A stretch of DNA of 31,745 nucleotides, taken from the NCBI GenBank assembly GCA_964343195.1, contig CAYFIR010000073.1, forward strand, positions 1 through 31,745. The letters are read 5' to 3'. The notes below the pieces were generated by a model. It saw only the letters and a list, made by a program, of their open reading frames with translations, did not search any database and had not been told where the DNA came from. The position numbers and the translations under genes are program-made. How positions within the stretch are numbered: the stretch's first letter is position 1; the number at the start of each line of letters is the position of its first letter. This document shows positions 18,501 through 26,230 of the stretch, in pieces. Origin of the DNA: CAYVAP01 sp964343195. Lineage in GTDB: Bacteria; Bacteroidota; Bacteroidia; J057.

Positions 18501-18703
18501 TTCAGAAAATGGGAGAAAACCTGGAGCTGACCGTCTCGGACAATGGGCAGGGCTTTGATCCCGTGACAGCAAAGCAGGGCTATGGACTGCGAAATCTCAG
18601 GCAGCGTTCTGCCACCATTGGAGCTGATTTTCGCCTCGATGCTGCTCCTGGTCAGGGAACGAAAATCCACATTTCGCTGCCTTTACCCCATATGAGGGAT
18701 TGA
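15521..18703 (+). CDS. Propeller/Y_Y_Y sensor histidine kinase, NarL (HisKA_3) type
   Basis: The 1060-residue kinase has a signal peptide (VGLLLLLTPQLLLSQ). A run of Reg_prop repeats (FIWVGTSNGLARFDG, HLWLGTRGAGLYRY, RLWIGTYGGGLMCY, NLWISTEYGLVRFD) should form two periplasmic beta-propellers to about residue 690. A Y_Y_Y domain (about 730-805; FAYKLEGFDRDWLYC) and one membrane helix (about 810-828) follow. The cytoplasmic part has a HisKA_3 dimerisation helix with phospho-accepting H867 in ADFHDELGNK, and a HATPase with KEAMHNALKYA and SDNGQGFDP. In related Bacteroidota such receptors sense glycans or their breakdown products. Its regulator lies 44 nt downstream in the same operon. No C-terminal receiver or AraC domain is present, so it is not a hybrid HTCS. 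Confidence 0.93.
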   Translation: MRLSCLKYVGLLLLLTPQLLLSQGQIPTQRFRVLGLESGLPHLTVGDISQDERGFIWVGTSNGLARFDGHGFRVSDPQTHPGELLSGLISGLQTDGKGHLWLGTRGAGLYRYREWEDQFDRYRPVSDSISLPNDYVNQILWQEKTDVLWVATDVGLGKIDLTSQTPEFVPPFAPETEPLIKGMGVQCLSNAADGGLWIGLSKGGLYHLSQQQELTGPFQGIPSPRIKSIWLDTLSHQPRLWVGHVRGLTCLQLENGEWQPSSSPITGTQVNKLIPDEKGRLWVATYGRGLAVLDPQHPDAQQWFQHAPNQPGSLPTDRLHDLFFDREGSLWIGTEGEGLVQFPMRHAEQTSQFFRLLHRPIVQVGDSPTQVITALHEDQNGRIWMGSEGGGLDVYSPEMELIMRLGAGKGPHGNLSHSIVTTLAEEAGTMWIGTFGGLHRIRHTGSPDDWHLENWPPADGPELSDVHVFAIYPASDGAVWVGTRGGGLNRVDSETGEVEVFQHDVDNPSSLPNNYVWDIISDGKGGLWLATDGGLCHFDPATNEFQTISYDPSDPQSLTTNYLNVLLLDSQERLWIGTYGGGLMCYSEEGICSIRTRDGLPSEIVYGILEDEGGNLWISTEYGLVRFDPEETGSRAFSTFFEADGLPANEFNSNAFCRGGDGRFYFGGMQGMVHFRPDEMPEPDAKPAVQITRLLWYNQELKPGEEVEGRKPLLTQPMHLTEEIHLDWRDDVIAFEFSDLSFVFPEKARFAYKLEGFDRDWLYCGEDRMAHYTDLPQGDYILKVRAVRDDAVEANASASLHIEVGAPPWLRWWAILMYAVVAGGLVWALIRRREERQKQEWQTQMRIREAKAEEREAIRKRTAADFHDELGNKITKINLFLELARRHVDQPAVLRNYLSQVDGQAQRLSDGMRDLIWMLDPEKDQLEDTLLHLKDFGDQLFEHTDITFRTEGLQADNLHGNLPPQLRRNLVMMVKEAMHNALKYAQASEVMLSIQKMGENLELTVSDNGQGFDPVTAKQGYGLRNLRQRSATIGADFRLDAAPGQGTKIHISLPLPHMRD

Positions 18704-18747
18704 ATATCCCTGTTGACTTTGGCTAATTCGCCTAAAATCGACTTACC

Positions 18748-19365
18748 ATGATCCATGTCGCCATTGTAGAAGATGATCCGGATATCCGCCAAACCCTCGG
18801 TCTTATTATAGACGGAACGCCGGGTTACAGTTGCCAGCATACTTTCGAGGACTGCGAATCGGCCCTCGATCCGATCACTTCCTTCCAACCTGACGTCGTG
18901 CTCATGGACATCAATCTCCCCGGCATGGATGGGCTGGAAGGCGTGCGGCAATTGACCCGTCGGCTGCCGGACCTCAGCATCGTCATGCTCACGGTGCATA
19001 CCGATGACCAATCGCTATTCGATGCCCTGAGGGCGGGTGCCAGTGGCTACCTGCTCAAAAGCACACCGCCAACCCAGTTACTGGAGGCCATCAAAACCGT
19101 GAATGAGGGTGGTGCACCCATGAGCAGCAAAATGGCCCGCAAGGTACTGGCTTCTTTTCGCAGCACACAGGACACGCCCCTTTCTGACCGCGAAACCGAA
19201 ATACTCAAGCTCCTCTGCGATGGACACAATTACAAAATCATCGCGGAGCAGCTCCACGTCAGCGGCCACACCGTGCGCAGTCACATCAAGAACATTTACC
19301 AGAAGCTACACGTCAACTCCCGGGCCGAGGCCGTTCGCAAGGCGATGAAGGACAAGTTGGTGTGA
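18748..19365 (+). CDS. NarL/FixJ-family response regulator
   Basis: The 205-residue protein has a receiver (EDD at 8-10, phosphoacceptor D54 in VVLMDINLPGMDG, Thr in MLTVHT, Lys in YLLKST) and a LuxR-type helix-turn-helix (about 142-205; LSDRETEILKLLCDG, IAEQLHVSGHTVRSHIKNIY). It is the cognate partner of the NarL-type kinase encoded directly upstream. Its stop codon lies four bases from that of the convergent T9SS gene, with no visible terminator between them. Confidence 0.95.
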   Translation: MIHVAIVEDDPDIRQTLGLIIDGTPGYSCQHTFEDCESALDPITSFQPDVVLMDINLPGMDGLEGVRQLTRRLPDLSIVMLTVHTDDQSLFDALRAGASGYLLKSTPPTQLLEAIKTVNEGGAPMSSKMARKVLASFRSTQDTPLSDRETEILKLLCDGHNYKIIAEQLHVSGHTVRSHIKNIYQKLHVNSRAEAVRKAMKDKLV

Positions 19366-19369
19366 GGGG

Positions 19370-20455
19370 TTACTCCACCACAATGCGCTGATAGCGCTGG
19401 TGATAGCGCCCTCGAAGTTTGAGGAAGTAGGTTCCAGCCGACAGACCAGCAACGGAGATCTGGACCGTATTTTTCCCTTCGGTGAGGTTTAGGGGCTTTT
19501 CATATACCAACTGTCCCGTAGATGCAAATATCGAGATCGATATATCCTCTGCTTCAGGAAGCTCAATATCCAATTCAAATTCGCCAGTTGTAATCGGATT
19601 TGGGTACGGCTCACTTACCAGAAAATCAGCTCCTGTTGGCGCAACATCCACCACAGAACTATAGGTGAAGCTACCGTCGAGGTCTATCGACTTGAGTCGG
19701 TAGTAATAGCGCCGGGAGTCCAGTATCGCTTTATCCTGATGGGTATAGCTTTGCTCTTGATTGGGGTTGCCTGCGCCTGCGATACGGGCTATTTCCTGGA
19801 AAGCGGCTCCTTCTTCCGCCCGCTCCAACACAAATTCATCGAAATTCTCCTCTGTGGCAGTAGTCCAGTCCAAATGGATGAGTTGATGGAAGCGCTGGGC
19901 CTGGAATTTCAAAAGCTCAATCGGCAGACTTGCTCCGGTATCACCGGTGAGTATGGATGATCCATCATCCTGATAGGCCCAGTCCGTGAGGGTAATAGAG
20001 GCTCCATTCGCAGCTACATCCAGTCTGACCCAGCCGTATTTTATGCCACCACTATTGAATCGGAAGCCTAGAAATTTCCCGCTGTGCCCCATAAATAGCC
20101 CAGTATTGGTGGTGCCATTCCATCCCAAAAACTGGGAAGCTGCAGACCGCCAGGTACCCCCGGAACTTACGTTCTGGCTGGCATCCAGTCGATTGGGGTA
20201 CCAGGTACCCGCTCCAGAAACCTCAACTCCACCTCTCAGGTATACCATGGCCGAACTTGTCCCCCCACGCTCAAAAAAACTGAGGGACCCAGCAGGGAGA
20301 TAAATCATGGAGACTCCATCAGAAAATGGGGTATCGCTAAGCGAAGTATACTGAATCGTAGCCTGCGCCTGATTAAGGCCCCCAATTACGGCCCCACTCA
20401 GGGCAGAGTATTTGGCAAGGGAACGAAGAAATTTGGACGATTTTGGATTCATCAT
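19370..20455 (-). CDS. T9SS-sorted surface protein with PEP-CTERM-like ectodomain
   Basis: The 361-residue protein has an N-terminal export signal (SLAKYSALSGAVIGGLNQAQA, cleavage near residue 32). The first half (about 33-170) is a beta-rich, Gly-rich domain with FLGFRFNSGGIKYGWVRLD and LTDWAYQDDG. That pattern resembles the 'YGWARV...DWAYE' core of many PEP-CTERM exported proteins. A fibronectin-like region (about 180-275) follows, then the T9SS type A sorting domain (about 283-361; SEPYPNPITTGEFEL, ISIFASTGQLVYEK, GLSAGTYFLKLRG). It should be exported through the outer membrane and attached to the cell surface. It is the last gene of a three-gene operon, 2 nt after the phosphatase-sulfotransferase fusion. 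M2 is an alternative start. Confidence 0.85.
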   Translation of the reverse strand: MMNPKSSKFLRSLAKYSALSGAVIGGLNQAQATIQYTSLSDTPFSDGVSMIYLPAGSLSFFERGGTSSAMVYLRGGVEVSGAGTWYPNRLDASQNVSSGGTWRSAASQFLGWNGTTNTGLFMGHSGKFLGFRFNSGGIKYGWVRLDVAANGASITLTDWAYQDDGSSILTGDTGASLPIELLKFQAQRFHQLIHLDWTTATEENFDEFVLERAEEGAAFQEIARIAGAGNPNQEQSYTHQDKAILDSRRYYYRLKSIDLDGSFTYSSVVDVAPTGADFLVSEPYPNPITTGEFELDIELPEAEDISISIFASTGQLVYEKPLNLTEGKNTVQISVAGLSAGTYFLKLRGRYHQRYQRIVVE

Positions 20456-20457
20456 GT

Positions 20458-23034
20458 CTACTGTTCTTGAGTTTGGTGTTTTTCGCGGTGAAGATCCGGG
20501 TTGATCACCTGTACCATCTGCTCGATGGCCAACTGGTTCCCCAGAAATTCATTGATTTCCATGGCTACTTCGAAAGGCTGGCTGATGGCTTTTTGATGGT
20601 CGACAAAGCAGACTTCCACATTGGTCTGCTGGTCCAGCCATTTTTGGGACTGCTGTACGGTCTGCTCAAAGTTGCTCAACAGGTTGTAAGGCATCACGTC
20701 CTCCTGAACCCGGCCCATGCGAGCCAGCATCTTTTGCTGGGAACTGACAATTTCGCTCAGGTCCCTCTCCATGAAAATCACCTTGTAGTGATAGTTGGCA
20801 GGAAGGTGTTGTAGCTGCTGGGCCACGACCTTGACGACCTTATCCACCGCTCTGGAGACCCAGCGTTTGTCACGTGCCAGGCGCTTGACCGCCTCGTGTT
20901 CATAGTAACCAAGAGGATTGTTGTCATCCGCCTCCCGAAGTCCATCCGTGAAGAGTTCCAACCCACCTGCCTTGAGCATTTGCATCATCATGGAGGTGCC
21001 GGAGCGAGGCAGTCCCGATACAATCGTGATGGTCCCGCCGACATGCTCGCGAATTTCCCCCAGGATCATCCGCGCCGCATCGGGCTGATTGAGGCGTTCC
21101 TGGTAAACCCTGGCCATCCACCGGCGCGCCTGATTGAGGTTGGGAGCCAGTTTGAGGGCATTGGAAAATGCCTCCAACGCCACATCGTTGTGCTCCAGGG
21201 CATAAAGCGCCTGCCCCAGGTGCAGGTGCTGCATGGGCACGTGGTACATTAGTTCGATGGCGTGGAGCAGGTGCTCCGCAGCGGTCTGCGGCTCATTTTG
21301 GCGCAGCATCGCAACACCGAGGCCATGCCATCCGGCAGCATTTTCAGGGTCGATTTCCACTTCCCGTTCAAAGGCAAGTCTGGCATCCTCCCACTTTTTC
21401 ATTTTGATAAATGCATCTCCCAACTGATGGTGCACACCCGCCCGCTCTGAGTCCAGTTCCCGAGCCTTCCTGAGACTTGCCAGCGCCTTGCGGATTTTGT
21501 TTTCAGCCAGCAATAGTTTGCCTTCGAGCAGAAAAATCGAAGCGGAATCTATTTTTTCTTCTAATACTTCCCGGATGTTATCAAAAACGATTCGGGCATC
21601 TCCTATCCGCTGGAGTTCCAGATAGGCATGCATCAGGTGCAGCCCGTACCGAAACTGCTCGGAGTACTCTTCGTGTAGCGGTTCCAGAATATCGATGGCT
21701 TCGTCAAACTGTCCGGTATGCATCAGCGACCGGGCCAGATAGAATGAATTTTCATTAACCGTCTTTTGAATGCTTTGCTCCGCGACTTCTCCTGGGTTTT
21801 CTACATATCCCAGTGCTATGAGTTGCTCCAGGGCCTGGGCTTCGATTTCAGCATCCAGTTCCGCACCTTCGGCATGCATTCCACTTTCCCCCTCGACTTC
21901 GTCCCAACTCGGAATAGGAGCCAGATGACCGGGATTTTTCAGCGCATTGACCAACACCTTCCCATCCATATCTCTTCCCACCGGCAGGTCCATCAGGGTA
22001 AGCAAAGTGGGGGCAATGTCCAGCAGAGTCGCTCCCATAATGGATTCCCCCTGCTTGATGTCAGGCCCCTGCATGCAAATGATGCCGTAAGGACTGTGTT
22101 CAATGGCTGGTCCGGCTGGCTCATGAGGAATCGCTTCCGGGCGGTTGTGGTCTGGGTGAAAACCGTGATCCGAAATCAGCATAACATTGGTGTCTGGTCC
22201 CGCCAACTGTAGCAGGCGTTCCAGCATCATATCATGGTATCGATACCCACCCGCGACCACATCTTTGTACATCTCAAAGTCTTCTTCTGAGATGTGGTCC
22301 CTTCTGGGTGGATGGTAGCGCATGAAGCCATGGCAGTAATGATCGATGGCATCAAAATATACCGCGGTCACATCCCACTCTTCCCGTTCCAGCAGATAGG
22401 TCGTAGCCGCCTGAATGGTGGAACAGTCAGCAGTTATATTGGCCAGGGTCGTGAGCCTCCTGTCTTTTTTCTGATCGATAGCAGCGGCCTGGGGCACAAA
22501 TGGCAGGATATGCTGCTCGGTCAACTCGGCGGGGTGCACCCGTAGCCTGGCGAAAAACTCTGCCTTCTCTTCCGGATGGACGGTGCCTTTGGTGATGGGC
22601 CAGGGATCGCGTATGTCCGTTGAGGGAGCCTTCTGATAGAAATTGGAGATCATGGTTCCATTGATCGGCTCAGCCGGGTGACTGGGCCACCAGCCCACTA
22701 CATTGGTTTTCAGTCCTTCCTGGGAAAGAATGTTCCAGAAGGCTTTGGTTTTGCGGTTGAGGTGCGTAATCGGTTGAATACCAGAGCCATCAGGCTTGGG
22801 CTCAGTGAAACCGTGAATGCCATGTTTGTAGGGCAGCTTACCAGTAGCAATTGATGTCCAAAGAATGGGCGAAAGGGGTGGATCCAGAGTCGCCAGACGT
22901 CCGTAGGAACCCTGCTGCATCATTTTTTGCAGGGTGGGCATGTAGCCTTTTTTCAAAAGCGGATTGATGACTTTCCAGTCAGCTGCGTCCCAGCCGATGA
23001 GGAGTAGTTTCGAAGCCGAGGGCTTGCGCTTCAT
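20458..23034 (-). CDS. Alkaline-phosphatase-superfamily / TPR / sulfotransferase-like fusion protein
   Basis: The 858-residue protein joins three parts. Residues 1-370 are a type I phosphodiesterase/nucleotide pyrophosphatase-like domain with metal site D16 (LLIGWDAADW), nucleophile T60 (ILWTSIATGK), D231/H235 (DHYCH), D289/H290 (ISDHGFHPDH) and H313, so the catalytic set looks complete. Residues about 430-650 are TPR-like repeats (AGVHHQLGDAFIKMKKWEDA, AGWHGLGVAMLRQN). Residues about 665-858 begin with a P-loop IVSGLPRSGTSMMMQML and look like a PAPS-type sulfotransferase fold. There is no signal peptide, so it is probably cytoplasmic. It overlaps the upstream small membrane-protein gene by ATGA. 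A role in modifying lipids, glycans or tyrosines of exported products is an inference. Confidence 0.85.
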   Translation of the reverse strand: MKRKPSASKLLLIGWDAADWKVINPLLKKGYMPTLQKMMQQGSYGRLATLDPPLSPILWTSIATGKLPYKHGIHGFTEPKPDGSGIQPITHLNRKTKAFWNILSQEGLKTNVVGWWPSHPAEPINGTMISNFYQKAPSTDIRDPWPITKGTVHPEEKAEFFARLRVHPAELTEQHILPFVPQAAAIDQKKDRRLTTLANITADCSTIQAATTYLLEREEWDVTAVYFDAIDHYCHGFMRYHPPRRDHISEEDFEMYKDVVAGGYRYHDMMLERLLQLAGPDTNVMLISDHGFHPDHNRPEAIPHEPAGPAIEHSPYGIICMQGPDIKQGESIMGATLLDIAPTLLTLMDLPVGRDMDGKVLVNALKNPGHLAPIPSWDEVEGESGMHAEGAELDAEIEAQALEQLIALGYVENPGEVAEQSIQKTVNENSFYLARSLMHTGQFDEAIDILEPLHEEYSEQFRYGLHLMHAYLELQRIGDARIVFDNIREVLEEKIDSASIFLLEGKLLLAENKIRKALASLRKARELDSERAGVHHQLGDAFIKMKKWEDARLAFEREVEIDPENAAGWHGLGVAMLRQNEPQTAAEHLLHAIELMYHVPMQHLHLGQALYALEHNDVALEAFSNALKLAPNLNQARRWMARVYQERLNQPDAARMILGEIREHVGGTITIVSGLPRSGTSMMMQMLKAGGLELFTDGLREADDNNPLGYYEHEAVKRLARDKRWVSRAVDKVVKVVAQQLQHLPANYHYKVIFMERDLSEIVSSQQKMLARMGRVQEDVMPYNLLSNFEQTVQQSQKWLDQQTNVEVCFVDHQKAISQPFEVAMEINEFLGNQLAIEQMVQVINPDLHREKHQTQEQ

Positions 23035-23258
23035 AGGGAAGGGTGTTTGGGATTAATCGTCTCCTGATAGCTGCTAATTTGATCATGTGAGGCCTGTATC
23101 CGGGCTCCGCGCCAGGCCATGAGCCCTACGTACCCAAGTGCCAATAAGCCAAGTGAGCCATCGATGGGTATCTGAAAGGAATTGTGGTCTCCGTCCACAA
23201 GGGAAAGCAATGAGTCAGGTTGGCCAGAATTTTGGGGAGAATCTGAAGGACGATCCAT
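23031..23258 (-). CDS. Small single-span membrane protein with PIDG motif
   Basis: The 75-residue protein has a polar N-terminal half and then IPIDGSLGLLALGYVGLMAW (residues 30-49), followed by R/K-type residues (RGARIQ). A PIDG tetrad directly before a hydrophobic helix and a basic stop resembles the C-terminal sorting segment that I recall as 'PID-CTERM' in small Bacteroidota proteins. Unlike those, no N-terminal signal peptide is visible here, and the polar tail after the helix is longer. Its stop codon overlaps the fusion-gene start (ATGA), which argues for translational coupling and a real gene. The start at 23258 is the only possible one before an in-frame stop. Confidence 0.6.
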   Translation of the reverse strand: MDRPSDSPQNSGQPDSLLSLVDGDHNSFQIPIDGSLGLLALGYVGLMAWRGARIQASHDQISSYQETINPKHPSL

Positions 23259-23553
23259 TAAGTAATGGGGATAAAGTATTTAAATCCAATATTCCCAATT
23301 ACAAACCCACCATCCAAAACAAATATTCGTATTGTGAATATTTATAACATGAAACATATTCCCCAGAACAGACTGGATGCGGCGAGTATCCCCCACCACA
23401 ACACCAACCTACTGAATGACAGCCACTTGCAGGATTATAGAGCATTCTCTGTGTCTATAGATGGGATGTTTGGGGGGAATCCACTTTCCATACTGCCTGA
23501 TCAGCCAGACCCAAAGTACAGAGGAGAAAAATGTTGATGAGCAGGGTGGACAC

Positions 23554-24068
23554 TCACATCCCAGCCAGGACCTGCAATACCCAGGCCTGGCTGATGTGCT
23601 CCTGCTCCAGGCGGTTACCCTCGGAAGTGCTCAGCAGGCGCTGATACATCGCCTGCTCGGCCTCGGTCAGTTGTGGCAACTGCATGGGAGTAGGCGGTGC
23701 GACGGACACCGAGAATTTTCTGAAAGCCTCAAAGGTGGACTCGTCCATCAGCATCGATTGCGTCTGCGGAAAGTAGTTGCGCAGTTGGTGCAGCATCTGG
23801 AAGCCCAGCACAATGTCCTCGCGGGGTACGCCGAGATCCACCAGTTCATTGGCGACGCCGTACGAGGTCGCTGCACCCAGATATCCTCGCCCTTGAGGTC
23901 GATGTGGATCAGGCAGGCGTGGATGCGCTGGTAGCCCTCCCAGCCGATGTACATGAGATAGTAGTGGCCCTGGGCGTCGTCGAGGAGGTGATGGGTGTCG
24001 AAGTCTTCCTGCACGCGGGGGTTGTCATGCGGTGCGTGCTGCTCGATGATTTGGCGGATGAGGGCACG
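23554..24068 (-). pseudogene. xisI: Broken XisI-like gene
   Basis: Two overlapping minus-strand frames together spell an XisI (fdxN element excision controlling factor) protein. RQIIEQHAPH and GHYYLMYIGWEGYQRIHACL, then LIHIDLKGEDIWVQ, lie in one frame; YGVANELVDLGVPREDIVLG continues in another. One base is missing near 23870-23875, and a TAA at 24069-24071 removes the normal start, which should lie about eight codons earlier. The C-terminal part runs about 65 residues past the usual XisI end (through MDESTFEAFRKF and LTEAEQAMYQRL). No XisH gene is next to it. The family is best known from cyanobacteria but occurs widely, and its biochemical role is unclear. Confidence 0.75.
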
Positions 24069-24154
24069 TTAGAACCATGCGGCGAGGTGATTTTGAAAAG
24101 GGGGGAAGTCGATCAGAGGCGCTTACCTTAGCTTTAGAGACTTGTCCCCAGACT

Positions 24155-26065
24155 TTACATCTCGATCCGAATATCCCCTCGATTTTTCAAGGAAATAGGA
24201 AGCTCGTCCGGCTTTATCCCTGTATTTCTTAAGTCCAGGTATTGGAGTTGGGCCATATCTCCGAGGTTCTCAGGTAGAGTGATCAACTGTTGATTCTCAG
24301 ACAGGTCGAGGTATCTTAGCTGAGATAGCTGGGTGATAGCGTCGGGCAAGTGGGTGAGGTTCGCATTCCGTACCCTCAATTCCTCTAGCTCACGAAACTT
24401 GACGATGCTCTCCAATGCCTTTTCCATAGGGGAATTTGACAGATTCAATACCTTCAGACGAGGCAGCGGATCCTTCTCATGTTGTAGGCCGAGGGAAAAC
24501 GCTTCCCAGGCCTCTATCTCCACCCTTATTTCCAATACTTCCAACCTGGATAGCTGCCAAATCGTAGGGGGGAATTCCCCAAAGTAAGTCCATCTCCAGT
24601 TCTTTCCGTTTTCGGAGTCAGGCAAAATCCGTAATTCTCTCAGATTTTGCAGGTTACCTATACTTGGGGGAATATTTTCAGCAGAATATAGGGTTAGAAT
24701 CTGGAGCTTGCTTAGCTGTCCAATGCTGTCAGGAATGACCTCAGCCTCCGCCAAATGCAACACCTCCAGGTTTGATAACTGCCCCACACGCTCCGGGAGC
24801 TTGGCGTATGTAACGAGTTCTTTTAGTTGGGCCATTTCACCCAGTCCAGCCGGGAGCCAGTCATCCGTCCTCAATACCTCTAAGCCTGGAAGTTTAACAA
24901 TCGCTTCTGCATCGGTGATGTTGTTCCCACGAACATCCAGAAAACGTAGGTTCTTGAGTTTGAGAATATCCTCCGAGATTGAATGTAGCCAATTGAAACG
25001 AAGGTCCAGTTCTTCGAGATTGGCCATCCCGAAGGCGATGGGGGGGATTTCGTTTAGATAACGACAGGAAAGGTCCAGATTTTTTAGATGCTCAAAATGC
25101 TCAAATCCTTCAGGGAAAGTAAATTGGGGCGGGAAATATTGTTCTAACCCTGTATCCCAAGGCATACTCGGTATCCAAAGCGCAGATCTCCACTCTTCCC
25201 ATCCCCAATGTATTGACTCGAGCGCGGTAAGTTTCCTGGCAGACTCTGGAATCACATAGTCTTTGGGATATCTAGAGCAGCCCCAAATCGTTTTCAACTT
25301 CGAAAGGTGTTCTATTCCTTCAGGAAGGCGGCACGCGGACAATTCTTCCAGCCCTGTCAGTGCACGTATATCATCCTCTAACTCAAACGAACAGCTAAGG
25401 CGTTTGATGTGGGAAAGTCGTCTCCAATCAGGTCGAAGGGGATTGAAAGACCGGCGGACGTGGATGTGCAGCTCTTCTAAAAATGGGAGACGATAAATGA
25501 TTTCAGGAAACTCCTCAAGCTCAGAATCACAAATTATGAGCGTGTGCAAGTGCGGAAGTTGCATCAAGCCTTCGGGAAGCTTCAATTGCTTATCCCTAAC
25601 CCATAATCCAATGACGCGTAACTCCTTATATCTCTCAATGTTCTCAGGAAAAGACAGAGTAGTGCCCCAGAAGGCTTCCGTTTCATCGGTCAAATCCTCC
25701 GGGCTGCTTGCCATAGAGTAAAATTGGCCGTCGCGGTGTAAAAGATACCGCCCCGCCTCTTGCTGTGCCTTTTTTTTAGATAATAATCTGATATTTCCAT
25801 CTGTAACTACACGTTGCCATGTGTCTGCTAACATTCCATCGAAACCGGGGATGTAGAATTTGTGAAATATCTCCTGTAGCGTCTTGACTACATTCTTATC
25901 CTGCCGCAGTGATGGAAAGACACTTATTTTATTTAATGTCAACCAAAGGAACGCATCCCGATCATCCAACTCTTTTTCATTGGTAAACTCTTCTTCCTCC
26001 CGGATATCCAACAACTCTCCCATTTCCTGCCGGATATCCGTCAACCATATTCTCGGAAATTTCAT
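24155..26065 (-). CDS. Large leucine-rich-repeat protein
   Basis: The 636-residue protein has a charged N-terminal region (about 1-135) that I do not recognise, without signal peptide or membrane helix. Roughly twenty leucine-rich repeats of about 23 residues run to the C-terminus (LPHLHTLIICDSELEEFPEI, MANLEELDLRFNWLHSIS, LSQLRYLDLSENQQLITLP). The LxxLxxLxLxxNxLxxLP pattern is of the bacterial/Roc-like type. No Roc GTPase, kinase or peptidase domain is fused. It is probably a cytoplasmic protein-binding scaffold. Base composition is visibly more A/T-rich than the flanking IcmF gene. It lies upstream of the XisI remnant on the same strand. Confidence 0.85.
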   Translation of the reverse strand: MKFPRIWLTDIRQEMGELLDIREEEEFTNEKELDDRDAFLWLTLNKISVFPSLRQDKNVVKTLQEIFHKFYIPGFDGMLADTWQRVVTDGNIRLLSKKKAQQEAGRYLLHRDGQFYSMASSPEDLTDETEAFWGTTLSFPENIERYKELRVIGLWVRDKQLKLPEGLMQLPHLHTLIICDSELEEFPEIIYRLPFLEELHIHVRRSFNPLRPDWRRLSHIKRLSCSFELEDDIRALTGLEELSACRLPEGIEHLSKLKTIWGCSRYPKDYVIPESARKLTALESIHWGWEEWRSALWIPSMPWDTGLEQYFPPQFTFPEGFEHFEHLKNLDLSCRYLNEIPPIAFGMANLEELDLRFNWLHSISEDILKLKNLRFLDVRGNNITDAEAIVKLPGLEVLRTDDWLPAGLGEMAQLKELVTYAKLPERVGQLSNLEVLHLAEAEVIPDSIGQLSKLQILTLYSAENIPPSIGNLQNLRELRILPDSENGKNWRWTYFGEFPPTIWQLSRLEVLEIRVEIEAWEAFSLGLQHEKDPLPRLKVLNLSNSPMEKALESIVKFRELEELRVRNANLTHLPDAITQLSQLRYLDLSENQQLITLPENLGDMAQLQYLDLRNTGIKPDELPISLKNRGDIRIEM

Positions 26066-26144
26066 AGAAAAAGAGGCTTAAGTAATGAAATGCTTCTGAC
26101 TCTAGGAAGAGAATGCCATCAAGCGAAAAGGTTACAGCACCGTA

Positions 26145-26230
26145 GGAGCGCTCCGTAGGTGCGCCCACTACATTTATGGGCACGTCTACGGGCCGCCTCT
26201 GGACATGCTGGGCGCACCTGCGGAGCGCCC
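26145..26230. repeat. REP-like inverted pair, 3' side of the RAYT gene
   Basis: GGAGCGCTCCGTAGGTGCGCCC (26145-26166; first 20 shown are GGAGCGCTCCGTAGGTGCGC) and GGGCGCACCTGCGGAGCGCCC at 26210-26230 are inverted copies of one palindromic unit, 43 nt apart. This resembles a BIME-type REP pair. Confidence 0.75.

Noticed and set aside
23461..23934. 157-codon plus-strand frame
   Set aside because: Antisense to the XisI-like remnant, whose motifs are recognisable; this translation resembles nothing.
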